This document shows positions 43,472 through 51,737 of a stretch of 64,000 nucleotides of DNA, one piece after another. Location: contig CAZQVA010000004.1 of assembly GCA_964596685.1 (NCBI GenBank), positions 1 through 64,000 of the forward strand. The letters are read 5' to 3'. Positions within the stretch are counted from its first letter, which is position 1; every line of letters starts with the position of its first letter. The position numbers were made by a program, and so were the translations under genes. The stretch comes from CAZQVA01 sp964596685. GTDB taxonomy: Bacteria; Chlamydiota; Chlamydiia; Chlamydiales; VFKH01. The notes beneath the pieces are model-generated. The model searched no databases. It was not told the origin of the DNA and was given only the letters and a program-made list of their open reading frames with translations.

Positions 43472-43669
43472 ATGTCCAATCTCAGACTATCCGAGCGTGT
43501 TGCGGCGGAGATAGCGGGCCACCGCCGGATTCTTATCGATTTGGGCATGCGTGCCAAAGGCGGCCTTTTGGCTCCGCACGATGAGGTGCTCATATCGAAT
43601 ATACTGGTCGGGTGCCGACTAATTCTCGACAGGGCAATGAACGCAGTCTGGGCGGAGCTGTCAGTCTAA
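43472..43669 (+). pseudogene. Small gene truncated at its 3' end by the IS6 element
   Basis: ATG 43472 follows a GAGGAAG ribosome binding site, and the frame reads MSNLRLSERVAAEIAGHRR and on to AMNAVWAELSV. The last six codons, including the TAA stop, come from the left end of the IS6 element that begins at 43653. The original protein was therefore longer than about 60 residues. The N-terminal part is helical and charged, and I do not recognise it. Confidence 0.5.
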
Positions 43670-44456
43670 TGCGAAACGCTCTCCGTTGGTAAGGGGAGGG
43701 TGATGCAACAGATATCCTTCAGGCGGCACCGGTTTTCCCCGGATGTGATCCGATATGCGGTTTGGCTCTATTATCGTTTCACGATGAGCCTGCGCGATGT
43801 CGAAGACTTGCTGGCGGAGCGCGGGATCGATGTGAGCTACGAGACCGTAAGATGCTGGGCGAACAAGTTCGGCCCGGCCATCGCGGCCAACATCCGCAAG
43901 GCGCGCGGGCGTGCCGACAGTGTCTGGCACCTCGATGAAATGGTGGTCCGCATCAACGGCAAGAGGATGTACATGTGGCGGGCCGTCGACAAAGAGGGCG
44001 AGGTCCTCGACATGCTGGTGCAAAAGCGTCGGAATAAGGCTGCTGCACTGAAATTACTCAGGAAACTGCTCAAGAACCAGGGCGCGGCACCGGAGCAGAT
44101 CGTGACCGATTGTCTGGCTTCGTATAGGGCCGCGATGAAGGCTCTGGGTTGCCGCAGCAAGCACTACCCTGGGCGATTACGGGACAACAACAGGGTGGAG
44201 AACTCGCACCTGCCAGTCCGACGAAGAGAGCGAAAGATGCAGCGTTTCAAGTCCCAGGGCCAGGCGCAGCGCTTCGTTTCCATCCACTCCGCAATCTACA
44301 ACACCTTCGCCATCCAGCGTCACCTCGTTTCCCGCAAGACCATGCGCATCTTTCGCGCGGCAGCATTTGCCGAATGGAGCGCTGCGTCCGGGACGTGCGC
44401 CTAAATCCTGCCTGATGGGGCGTATCTGGTGCGGTGAGATTTAACCTGACAAGACC
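43653..44456 (+). mobile_element. IS6-family insertion sequence
   Basis: The 804-bp element has imperfect terminal repeats: left GGAGCTGTCAGTCTAAT (43653-43669) and right, read inward, GGTCTTGTCAGGTTAAAT (44456-44439). It carries one intact transposase gene. The flanking octamers (GTCTGGGC and GGCCTCTT) differ, so there is no target duplication. Because both flanking genes are cut exactly at its ends, the element marks a deletion or cointegrate junction between the replication block and the catabolic block. Confidence 0.85.
43703..44404 (+). CDS. IS6-family transposase
   Basis: The 233-residue DDE transposase has RHRFSPDVIRYAVWLYYRF and SLRDVEDLLAERGIDVSYET at the N-terminus. The catalytic triad is visible in WHLDEMVVRINGKRMYMWRAVD (first Asp, about 79), IVTDCLASYRAAMK (second Asp, about 138) and NRVENSHLPVRRRERKMQ (Glu, about 170). 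ATG 43703 lies three bases after the AGGGGAGGG ribosome binding region. It appears complete and possibly active. Confidence 0.93.
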   Translation: MQQISFRRHRFSPDVIRYAVWLYYRFTMSLRDVEDLLAERGIDVSYETVRCWANKFGPAIAANIRKARGRADSVWHLDEMVVRINGKRMYMWRAVDKEGEVLDMLVQKRRNKAAALKLLRKLLKNQGAAPEQIVTDCLASYRAAMKALGCRSKHYPGRLRDNNRVENSHLPVRRRERKMQRFKSQGQAQRFVSIHSAIYNTFAIQRHLVSRKTMRIFRAAAFAEWSAASGTCA

Positions 44457-45044
44457 GGCCTCTTCCACCACGGGATGCATTTCCTGCGGGCCGGCGCCCC
44501 CCGGAGGTGCGCTCTGCGGCAGAACCAGCGACAGAAACGTGCGTTCGCCGGTGCCGGGATCAGTGCGCAGATTTTTCCTTGAGATGCCAAGATGGGCAAG
44601 GCGCGGATCATTGAGCGTCATGTCCCACGGCATCGTGGCGGTGTCGAGGAATCCCACGCTCCTTGGCGAGCGTTCCGCCGCACCATTTCCCGGTCCGCTC
44701 AGCCAGACAGGCTCACGGCTATAAAAAGCCAGCATGACGCAACCTTCAGGCGACTGGATCGACCGACGGGTAAATCCGGCGGGACGAAACGCATAGCTGT
44801 CTGCCCCGAAAATCTGGGAATCGATCTCGATTCGCCCTTCGAGCACATAGAACTCCTCGTCGGCCGGGCTGTACTCCGTCAGGTCGCGTTGCCATCCAGG
44901 GGGATAGCGCAGCAGCAAGGAGCAGGCGCCGCCGCGGTCGGCTCGGCTCAGAATCTTGCACTCGGCACCTGGGATTCCGCGGGGGGCGGGGGACCAGGGC
45001 AGGCATTGGGACTGGATGAATTCGATATGAGGGCGTGAAAACAT
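44457..45044 (-). pseudogene. Cupin-domain protein, 3'-truncated by the IS6 element
   Basis: From ATG 45044, preceded by GGAAG, about 196 codons of a cupin protein remain before the IS end. The core shows YSPADEEFYVLEGRIEIDSQ and a following SYAFRPAGFTRRS, the two-strand cupin signature in which the second motif has Glu but few His, so metal binding is uncertain. The frame continues into the IS (GLVRLNLT...) but that is foreign sequence. It probably belonged to the catabolic cluster, perhaps as a dioxygenase-like or sensory cupin, and is now likely inactive. Confidence 0.7.
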
Positions 45045-45137
45045 GAACCACTTCCCACTACGAACGGTAAAATTTGTCGTTGATGGACATCAAGTTCGCA
45101 GTCGGGATCAGTCTTGCATGGCCATTCATACAAACAA

Positions 45138-45164
45138 AAAGGGGGGGCAGTTGGCCCCCCCTTT
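45138..45164. terminator. Intrinsic bidirectional terminator
   Basis: A perfect eight-pair stem of seven G-C pairs plus one C-G (45141-45148 with 45154-45161) has a five-base loop and is flanked by AAAAA and TTT. Read leftward it ends in a T-rich tract (TTTTTGTTTG), so it should terminate the 45188-45880 gene. Confidence 0.8.
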
Positions 45165-45187
45165 CATTTCGTGCCTCGCGGCAAGTA

Positions 45188-45880
45188 TCAGAACGGCTTG
45201 ACCGAACCAAGGAAGCAGACCGACGAGATTGTGATCCAGTAGATGTAGGCCGCAATCCGCGCCTGACCGATTTCACGTTCAAGGGCGGCTTCCTGCGCTG
45301 GATCATCCCGTTCCGCCAGGATGCGGAACCGCACGGTCCAGCGACGCATCACGACGCGCAGGAACAGGCCGATGATCAGGGCGAACGCATAAAGCCCCAT
45401 CTTGGTCGGATACCAGAACGTTCCTTCACCAGAAACGATCGGGCCAGAGCCGCCGTAAGCCATCGCCACGACCGCGAACAGGCCAATGATCAGCGGGTAG
45501 CGCAGGAATTCCTCGACCTTCGTTACCGCGATTCCCAGATCGGTCTCACGTTTGATGAAGGCGGTCCAGGTCATCGCCAGCCAGGTGAGGAAGAACAGCC
45601 ACATCCACCAGATACCCATACCCTCAAGCACGGGCACGAAGCCGTAGAGTTTGCCCATGTGCAGACCCAGCGGGAGCAGCAGAACGATGCCCGTGCGCGC
45701 CAGAATGTCGATTCGATAGGCGGTTTCCATGTGCCGCTTGCGCTCGGTGAGCGGCAAATTCCGATTGGTGACGTGGTAGCTCGTCTGGAACACACCCCAC
45801 TCGCCGCCGAGCCAGTAAACCATTGCAATGATGTGAACCCACCGCAGGATGGCGAGTTCGTTTGTGATAAGGAATTCCAT
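45188..45880 (-). CDS. Multi-helix membrane protein A of the catabolic block
   Basis: From ATG 45880 (MEFLITNELAILRWVHIIAM) the product has 230 residues and five or so membrane helices. The first helix carries WVHIIAMVYWLGGEWGVFQT, and a short conserved loop has LTERKRHMETAYRIDILAR. Protein B (58741-59400) has the same architecture, HIAVLGYWLGSELVINSTYR then NERQRLMDHVMIVDQHVR, so they are paralogues at the two ends of the cluster. The conserved His in helix 1 could bind heme or metal. The family is unknown to me. A palindromic operator lies between this gene and the divergent one at 45988. Confidence 0.75.
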   Translation of the reverse strand: MEFLITNELAILRWVHIIAMVYWLGGEWGVFQTSYHVTNRNLPLTERKRHMETAYRIDILARTGIVLLLPLGLHMGKLYGFVPVLEGMGIWWMWLFFLTWLAMTWTAFIKRETDLGIAVTKVEEFLRYPLIIGLFAVVAMAYGGSGPIVSGEGTFWYPTKMGLYAFALIIGLFLRVVMRRWTVRFRILAERDDPAQEAALEREIGQARIAAYIYWITISSVCFLGSVKPF

Positions 45881-45920
45881 GCCCTGTCCCCTCTGAAAGG
45901 CGATCCCCGGATCTGCCGAC

Positions 45921-45938
45921 AATTTGTCTGGACAAATT
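45921..45938. promoter_or_regulatory. Operator-like palindrome AATTTGTC-TG-GACAAATT
   Basis: The eight-base arms are perfect with a two-base spacer. It lies in the divergent promoter region between 45880 and 45988. The core TGTCTGGACA matches TGTCCGGACA at 51724-51733 in the other divergent promoter of the cluster. The form resembles sites of GntR-family repressors, but no such regulator is in the window. Confidence 0.6.
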
Positions 45939-45987
45939 GGTCTTTTGCAGAAAATATCGCGTCTCGCAACACTAAGGAAAAGAGTTG

Positions 45988-46701
45988 ATGAAACATCGCC
46001 TGATAGAAGGACGCCTCGCATATACCTCGCGCAAGCCGGGGATCGAAGGGCAATCGCGCGGTTTTGAAACTTTCATGTTCACGCGCCACACTGACGGCAA
46101 GGTGACATTGCGCGCGCACTGCGAGATTGATGAGCCCGAACCGACGGTCATGCGCGACATCATCTATTCCATCGACGAACATGGGCAGCCGATGGACTTG
46201 CACGTGCGGTTGACCGTTGGCGATGCCTTCATGGGCAGCGGCTGGCTGCGTTTTGATGGCGAAACGATCGAATGCGAAAGCTATGGCCCCTCAATCGGCC
46301 GATTGTCGCAGCGGGTAAAAGCGCAGTTGCCGGTCGATGGCTTTGGAACGCATCCGATTGTGGCGGACGGTTACCTCTTGTCCACCAAGCAGTGGGAAGT
46401 CGGTCAGAAGCAGACATTCAACGTCTATCTGCCGTCACCCGACCATCGCGGTGCTACTCCCCCGCAGATCGCCCATGTGCGGATCGATGGCCTGTTTGTC
46501 GGGCGTGAGGAAGTCACGGTGGAAGCGGGCACCTTCGCCGCCCGCCATTTTCAGTTCATTGACGACGGCACCAGCGGGCTGGCTGGCGAGCATCCGCCCT
46601 ACGACCTGTGGATCACCGACGACGAGGACGGAATCTTCCTCAAAGGCGGCGTGGGCGGTTACATGATGACTTGGTATGAACTCGTCGAACTGAAGCGCTG
46701 A
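45988..46701 (+). CDS. Conserved hypothetical protein (237 residues, beta-rich)
   Basis: ATG 45988 follows AGGAAAAGA. The product is soluble, without a signal peptide, and rich in beta strands (FETFMFTRHTDGKVTLRAHC, MRDIIYSIDEHGQPMDLHVR, EVTVEAGTFAARHFQFIDD, PYDLWITDDEDGIFLKGG). The pattern of an N-terminal strand array followed by a tail of WITDDEDGIFLKG-type is similar to DUF3108-like or lipocalin-type binding proteins; this is tentative. It is divergent from membrane protein A across the shared operator and ends 19 bases from the convergent alcohol dehydrogenase gene. It may bind or carry the pathway substrate. Confidence 0.65.
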   Translation: MKHRLIEGRLAYTSRKPGIEGQSRGFETFMFTRHTDGKVTLRAHCEIDEPEPTVMRDIIYSIDEHGQPMDLHVRLTVGDAFMGSGWLRFDGETIECESYGPSIGRLSQRVKAQLPVDGFGTHPIVADGYLLSTKQWEVGQKQTFNVYLPSPDHRGATPPQIAHVRIDGLFVGREEVTVEAGTFAARHFQFIDDGTSGLAGEHPPYDLWITDDEDGIFLKGGVGGYMMTWYELVELKR

Positions 46702-46720
46702 CCGGTGGATCCGGGCCAGA

Positions 46721-47734
46721 TCAGGCCCGGATCAGCACTTTACCCATATGCCCACCTCGGTCGAGGTGGGCATATGCTTGCAGCGTCTCGTCAAATGGGA
46801 ACTGACAATCGATCACAGGTTGCAGGCCAGTGACGGCGACGTGCTCCAGCAAATCCGCCAACATGGCCAGGCTGCCAGATGTAATCCCTTTCAGCGTCAG
46901 GTTTCGGGCGATAAGGCCGAACATGTGGGGCGCACTTCCGGATTTTGCGGCCAGCCCCCCGATCAAGGCAATCCGGCCATTGGGCGCGGTCGCTGCCAGA
47001 GTCCGTTCGATTTCCCCCAGTCCGATCGTATCGACGACAATATCTGCGCCGCGCCCGCCGGTTTCTTCCAGCAAGGCCGCGGCCCAGTCCGGACGGCTGC
47101 GATAGTTGATGAGATACCGCGCGCCCAGTGTGCGGCAATGCTCCAGCTTTTCATCGCTTGACGACGTAATCGCGACTTCAGCGCCGAGCGTGCGCGCGAT
47201 CTGTAGCGCCATGATGGCGACACCGCCGGTGCCGGGTACCAGCACCAAGTCGCCCGGTCGTACGCCAGCGAAGGCAACCAGCGCGTGCCAGGCAGTCGTA
47301 CCGGCTGCAGCAAGGGTAGCGGCCGATTCGTCGCTCACGCTGTCGGGTACAGCGATCAGGGCTGCGGTTGGCAAACAGATATATTCGGCAAGCCAGCCGT
47401 CGCACGAAACGCCAAGATCCTGAGCGAATGATGCCGGGCTGAACGGCCCGACACGCCACGAGACGAAATGGGGGGCGATCACGCGGCAGCCTGCGGACAG
47501 GCCGAAATCGTCGCCCGCGATCTTCAAGATCGTACCCACGCCATCCGACAAAGGAATACGGTCATGTGGCTTCGGCGGGCCATAGTTCCCGCGCAGCATG
47601 AGCAGGTCGCGGTGGTTGAGGCAGGCCGCATGAACGCGAATCAGCGCTTCGCCCGGTTTCGGTTCCGGAACCGGGCGTTCAACGCAGCGCAGACCTTCAA
47701 TGCCCGTTTGTGGGCCAAGTTCCCATGCCCTCAT
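46721..47734 (-). CDS. Medium-chain NAD(P)-dependent alcohol dehydrogenase
   Basis: The 337-residue enzyme is of the medium-chain dehydrogenase/reductase family. The N-terminal half has ACLNHRDLLMLRGNYGPPKP (about 37-56) and SDGVGTI. The Rossmann motif VPGTGGVAIMALQIARTLGA (about 165-184) binds the cofactor, and the C-terminus ends in RGGHMGKVLIR. The four-Cys structural zinc loop is absent, so it is of the quinone-oxidoreductase or zinc-light type. It is the last gene of the five-gene operon and overlaps the aldehyde dehydrogenase by four bases. The pair likely oxidises an alcohol side chain to the acid. Confidence 0.88.
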   Translation of the reverse strand: MRAWELGPQTGIEGLRCVERPVPEPKPGEALIRVHAACLNHRDLLMLRGNYGPPKPHDRIPLSDGVGTILKIAGDDFGLSAGCRVIAPHFVSWRVGPFSPASFAQDLGVSCDGWLAEYICLPTAALIAVPDSVSDESAATLAAAGTTAWHALVAFAGVRPGDLVLVPGTGGVAIMALQIARTLGAEVAITSSSDEKLEHCRTLGARYLINYRSRPDWAAALLEETGGRGADIVVDTIGLGEIERTLAATAPNGRIALIGGLAAKSGSAPHMFGLIARNLTLKGITSGSLAMLADLLEHVAVTGLQPVIDCQFPFDETLQAYAHLDRGGHMGKVLIRA

Positions 47735-49167
47735 GCCGTCCCACCTTCTCCATAGGCCGCCAGCGGCAATGGCGTTCCGCGTTGCCGGATGATTGCCTGA
47801 CGCCGGAAGAAGCGAAGCAGTCCACTGTCACCCATGCGGCTTGGACCCATGCCTGAAAGTCCGAAACTGGATTTTTCGGTTTCCCAGACGATCGCGGTGA
47901 GCGAGCCGTCGTTCAGTGAAACACCACCGACATTCAGGCGACGCCCGACCGCCTCCGCCTCCTCAAGCGATCCGGCAAAGACGGCGCCTGAAAGGCCAAA
48001 CTCGCTATCGTTGGCAAGGGCCACGGCTTCGTCGACCGATCCAAAGACCGTGACCGGCAGAACCGGGCCAAAGCTTTCCTGCGCCATGACCGCCATGTCT
48101 GGCGTAACATCTACCAACACGGTCGGACGGAGGTACTTGCCGCCGCCCAGCGTTTCCACTTGGCCGCCGGTCATCACCTGTGCACCGGCTGCCACGGCCT
48201 GATCGATGTGCGCTTGCACGATTTCGGCCTGACGGGCGAAGATGAACGGGCCGATATCGCCCCGATTGATATCGGGATAGTTCAATTGCACGGCCGCCGC
48301 TTCGCGAACGAGGGTGGCGATGAACGGCTCCGCGATTTCCCGCGCAACATAAATCCGCTCGATCGACTGGCACGCCTGCCCCGTGTTGACCACCGATGCG
48401 CGCAGCGCGGTCCGGGCGGCGGCTTCGGGATCGGCGCTGGCCAGAACGATGAACGGATCCTTACCGCCCAGTTCAAGGCTGGCCGGGATAAAGGCGCGCG
48501 CCGCAGCTTCACCGACCTTCCGGCCGGTCGCGACCGATCCGGTGAAGGCAATGTAATCGACCAACGGCACCAGCGCGGCGCCGGTGGCGCCATCACCTTC
48601 GACCAGCGTCAGAACATCGGCCAGTTCGGGCACGTCGGCCAGAGCCGCCATGAATGGCCGGATAAAGCGCGGGGTAACTTCCGATGGCTTTACCAGCACA
48701 GCGCAGCCGGCCATCAGGGCCGGGATCGCGTCGATCAGCGCCAGAATGAGCGGAAAGTTCCACGGCGAGATCACGCCGACCAACTGATATGGTACCAGCC
48801 GCAGGTCGGTTTCGATGGTAGGGTGGCCGGTCTGGAAGCCGCGGGTGCTATGCCGGTTGACCAGTTCGGGGGCATTGTCTGCCCAGCGGTTCAGCATCGC
48901 GGGAATCGAATCGACTTCGGTTCGGGAGATGCCGGCGCGCCCGGTGTCCGCAGTCAGGGCATCGATCAGGGCACCACGGTGGCGGGCGATCGATGCCCCC
49001 AGCTGCTTCAGGATCGCGCCGCGCTGTTCGATCGGGCGAGCCGTCCAGACGGACTGTGCGGCCCGCATCCGTGTGGCAAGTTCGGCCAGGTCATCGGGGG
49101 AAAGCGGGCTGATGGCATAATCCGCCTGCCCCGTGCGAGGGTTGATTACTGCGATTTCGGCCGTCAT
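47731..49167 (-). CDS. NAD(P)-dependent aldehyde dehydrogenase
   Basis: The 478-residue enzyme shows the family signatures PWNFPLILALIDAIPALMAG (about 133-152), IAFTGSVATGRKVGE, ELGGKDPFIVLASAD (about 234) and the catalytic Cys in NTGQACQSIERIYV (about 268). The C-terminal ESFGPVLPVTVF is also present. The last residues (SSFGLSGMGPSRMGDSGLLR) resemble coniferyl-aldehyde-type dehydrogenases. It sits between a deacetylase-fold hydrolase and the alcohol dehydrogenase with four-base overlaps on both sides. Confidence 0.93.
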   Translation of the reverse strand: MTAEIAVINPRTGQADYAISPLSPDDLAELATRMRAAQSVWTARPIEQRGAILKQLGASIARHRGALIDALTADTGRAGISRTEVDSIPAMLNRWADNAPELVNRHSTRGFQTGHPTIETDLRLVPYQLVGVISPWNFPLILALIDAIPALMAGCAVLVKPSEVTPRFIRPFMAALADVPELADVLTLVEGDGATGAALVPLVDYIAFTGSVATGRKVGEAAARAFIPASLELGGKDPFIVLASADPEAAARTALRASVVNTGQACQSIERIYVAREIAEPFIATLVREAAAVQLNYPDINRGDIGPFIFARQAEIVQAHIDQAVAAGAQVMTGGQVETLGGGKYLRPTVLVDVTPDMAVMAQESFGPVLPVTVFGSVDEAVALANDSEFGLSGAVFAGSLEEAEAVGRRLNVGGVSLNDGSLTAIVWETEKSSFGLSGMGPSRMGDSGLLRFFRRQAIIRQRGTPLPLAAYGEGGTA

Positions 49168-50087
49168 TGCTGTGCCTTCCAGGCGTCAAGGATATCCGAA
49201 CCGGTAGCGAAGCCCGCAGCGGGAAGCGCCGCCAGACGCTCAACCAGGCGGTCGAAAGCGTCGATGCGATAGGGCAGGCCCATGATGTAGGGTGTAAGAT
49301 GCATCGGCAGCATCCGCCCTCCACCAGTTGCCGCTTCGGCCAGCAACCAGGCTGCTGCGTCTTCGATCTGCAAGGCGTAACTGTCGACCGATTGCTGTTG
49401 GACGTTGATGATTTGCCGATCGGAAAGTTCGTGATTGAGTGGGATGTTGACGATGCTGCCCGCCGGGGTGGCGAACGTATAAGGCAGTTCGTCGTTCACC
49501 CAGTCGCACATGTACTCAATGCCTGCCTCGGCCAGCAGCTGCGGGGTTTCAAAGCTTTGCGAGCGGGCAATCGACAGCCAGCCGCGCGGGCGCTGCCCGG
49601 TCAGGCTGTGCAGGGTCTCGATGGCCTCGCCAATGATGGCTGCTTCGGCGCCGGCGGGCATGTTGCTGGCGATGGCGGCGTTCATGTCTGTGGCGTGCGC
49701 GATGATTTCATGGCCGCCAGCAAGGATATCCTCGATCAGTGCCGGATAACGTTGCGCGATGGCGGCGTTACAGGCGACAGAGATCCGCGCGCCAACGGCC
49801 TCGAACGCGTCGAGCAGGCGATATATCCCGATCCGCGTGCCATATTCGCGAGCGGTATAGTGGCGGTAATCGGGATATGCGGTCTGCATGTGACCCGGCG
49901 CACGGAATGGCATGTCCGACGGAACCATCGGGAAATATTCCAGGCTGATGACCGGCCAGATCAGCAGCAGGCGTTCGCCCGGCCAGCGCAGCGGGGGGCG
50001 CGTGGGCAGAGCGGAATAGGGATAGCTGTCATGGTCCATGCCCCGGCGGCGCATGGAATATTCCAGATAGCTCGGATCGAGCGTCAT
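49164..50087 (-). CDS. Polysaccharide-deacetylase-fold hydrolase 1 (PuuE type)
   Basis: From ATG 50087 (MTLDPSYLEYSMRRRG) the product has 307 residues. It has a NodB-like TIM-barrel pattern but with the PuuE/allantoinase variant: WPVISLEYFP in place of the usual Asp-Asp motif, then GGHEIIAHATDMNAAIASNM (about 142-161) and RPRGWLSIARSQSFETP. This family hydrolyses cyclic amides and imides such as allantoin or succinimide rather than polysaccharides. It overlaps by four bases the paralogous gene before it and the aldehyde dehydrogenase after it. His-Ala-Thr-Asp replaces the His-Gly found in paralogue 2, so the two probably differ in activity. Confidence 0.85.
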   Translation of the reverse strand: MTLDPSYLEYSMRRRGMDHDSYPYSALPTRPPLRWPGERLLLIWPVISLEYFPMVPSDMPFRAPGHMQTAYPDYRHYTAREYGTRIGIYRLLDAFEAVGARISVACNAAIAQRYPALIEDILAGGHEIIAHATDMNAAIASNMPAGAEAAIIGEAIETLHSLTGQRPRGWLSIARSQSFETPQLLAEAGIEYMCDWVNDELPYTFATPAGSIVNIPLNHELSDRQIINVQQQSVDSYALQIEDAAAWLLAEAATGGGRMLPMHLTPYIMGLPYRIDAFDRLVERLAALPAAGFATGSDILDAWKAQQ

Positions 50088-50977
50088 GCTGCTTCTCCGG
50101 TTTGTGCGCGGTAGCTGTCGACGATTTCTCCGGCACGGGCGATCCAGGCCCGGCCATCGGCCGCGATGTGGCGCAGCACTTCCTCGAACGGGCCGATGCG
50201 ATGAGGCTGGCCAATCAGGTAGCTGTGCAGCGGGATACACATCACCGTGCCCGACTTTTCGCCTTCGCTGGCCAATCGCTCGAACTGCCGAATCAGGGTG
50301 TCGGCATATTCGCGCGGGCTCATATTGTAGACGAAGAAGCCGTAGTGATCGTTGACCTCAAGGCTATAGGGGATTGCCGTCAACCGGCCCGACGCGACGC
50401 GAATGTCTGTCGGCTGGTCATCGTGGTAGAGGTCACAGGTGTAGTCCAGCCCGTATTCCGCGATCAGGTCCAGCGTGCGCGGGGTGTGGGTAAGCGCGGG
50501 CGCAAGCCAGCCGCGGATCGTCTGGCCCGTGGCGCGCTTCACCGTGGCAATGCTGTCCTCGATGATCGCGCGCTCCTGGGCTTCGTCCATCCCATAGCTG
50601 TAGCGGGTGTTGTAGATGCCATGGCTGAAGAATTCCCAGCCGCGCTGCGCGGCGTCGTCCACCACTTCGGGAATATGGTCGCACAGCGCGACCGACAGGC
50701 TGACGGATCCGGGGAAGCCGTGTTTGCTCATCACGTCTGCCATGCGCCAGTGGGACACCCGGTTGGCATGATCGCGGTGGCTGTAACCCACGACGTCAGG
50801 ATGCGGGCGCCCCCAGCTTTTGCGATGGGGATTGGCCGGGGGATCCAGTTCGTAAAATTCCAGATTGGGGGCAACCCATACGGCACAGGACTTGCCACCC
50901 GGCCATTCAAGCCGGGGTCGTTCGCGCCAAGGGGCGTAATCATAGAGGCCGGGATCGGAAACCTGCGTGTCGGTCAT
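50084..50977 (-). CDS. Polysaccharide-deacetylase-fold hydrolase 2 (PuuE type)
   Basis: The 297-residue paralogue of the next gene has VAPNLEFYELDPP at the metal or substrate site, WEFFSHGIYNTRYSYGMDE (about 113-131), and TIRGWLAPALTHTPRTLDLI. It also has a late HSYLIGQPHRIGPFEEVLRH motif shared with paralogue 1 (HLTPYIMGLPYRIDAF). The SHG motif is closer to active members than HAT in paralogue 1. It starts one base into the isochorismatase stop. Together the two may form a heteromer or act in sequence on a cyclic amide. Confidence 0.87.
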   Translation of the reverse strand: MTDTQVSDPGLYDYAPWRERPRLEWPGGKSCAVWVAPNLEFYELDPPANPHRKSWGRPHPDVVGYSHRDHANRVSHWRMADVMSKHGFPGSVSLSVALCDHIPEVVDDAAQRGWEFFSHGIYNTRYSYGMDEAQERAIIEDSIATVKRATGQTIRGWLAPALTHTPRTLDLIAEYGLDYTCDLYHDDQPTDIRVASGRLTAIPYSLEVNDHYGFFVYNMSPREYADTLIRQFERLASEGEKSGTVMCIPLHSYLIGQPHRIGPFEEVLRHIAADGRAWIARAGEIVDSYRAQTGEAA

Positions 50978-51657
50978 CAGTAGGCCTCCAGCCAGTCGAT
51001 CACCGCCTGCACTGGTTCGACGTCTGCATATTTCAATTGCAGATCGGTCAGGTTGGCGAAGTGGTAGCTTTCATGCTTGTCGGCAGTCGTCTCGATCGGA
51101 ACGATCGTGCGATAACCGTGACTTAGTGCGTCGACCGCGGTTGCCCGTACACAGCCCGATGTGGATCCACCGGTCACCACAACCGTATCGACCTTGTGCC
51201 ACACAAGGTAGCTGGCCAGCGGCGTTTCGAAAAAGGCGCTGGGCATGCGCTTGGTGTATTGCAGATCGTCCGGCCCCACTTCGCAGCGCGGATCGAGCAG
51301 GTGGCGGTCTGAGCCATACTTGATGTTCTGCAGCGAATCTTCGGTATCGGTGCGGGTGCCCCAGACACCGGCATCCGCGCTGTCCGCCTTGTACGCGACC
51401 TGGCTCCAGATAACCGGCATGCCCTTGGTGCGCGCCAGCGCGGAGATCCGGTTGATATAGGCAATCTGATCGGGGTCCGTTTCGTAAGCGGTGCGGAACA
51501 GATCAGTGCGGGTATAAGCCTGCTGCACGTCCACGTTCACGATCGCAAGCTTCTGCCCGAAGCCGAACTTGCGACGCGCGGGGTTGCCGATCACTTCCTC
51601 GAAGATTTCGCGGGCGGTGCGGTTATCGCGGACCATCTTGGTGCCTATCAGGGTCAA
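50977..51657 (-). CDS. Isochorismatase-fold amidohydrolase
   Basis: The most likely start is TTG at 51657 (MTLIGTKMVRDN), because GGAGG lies seven bases upstream; this gives 226 residues. A longer frame to 51720 has no ribosome site. The catalytic set is visible: Asp in LAIVNVDVQQAY, Lys in LQYTKRMPSAFFETPL, and Cys in GGSTSGCVRATAVDALSHGY. It resembles N-carbamoylsarcosine amidase and maleamate amidase, which release ammonia from a linear amide. It is the first gene of the operon and divergent from the alpha/beta hydrolase gene, an arrangement reminiscent of nicotinate pathways (NicF/NicD), although that similarity is only in enzyme type. Confidence 0.87.
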   Translation of the reverse strand: MTLIGTKMVRDNRTAREIFEEVIGNPARRKFGFGQKLAIVNVDVQQAYTRTDLFRTAYETDPDQIAYINRISALARTKGMPVIWSQVAYKADSADAGVWGTRTDTEDSLQNIKYGSDRHLLDPRCEVGPDDLQYTKRMPSAFFETPLASYLVWHKVDTVVVTGGSTSGCVRATAVDALSHGYRTIVPIETTADKHESYHFANLTDLQLKYADVEPVQAVIDWLEAY

Positions 51658-51723
51658 TGGGAGTCCTCCAAACTCGTGCTTGCATCCATTCTGGCCAAGC
51701 GTTACCGGGATGTCGAGCAAAAA

Positions 51724-51733
51724 TGTCCGGACA
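51724..51733. promoter_or_regulatory. Operator-like palindrome TGTCCGGACA in the divergent promoter
   Basis: The palindrome lies between the two divergent operons, five to fifteen bases upstream of the ATG at 51738. It matches the core of the palindrome at 45921-45938 (TGTCTGGACA). Its position over the ribosome-binding region of the alpha/beta hydrolase gene suggests repression. Confidence 0.55.
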
Positions 51734-51737
51734 ACTT

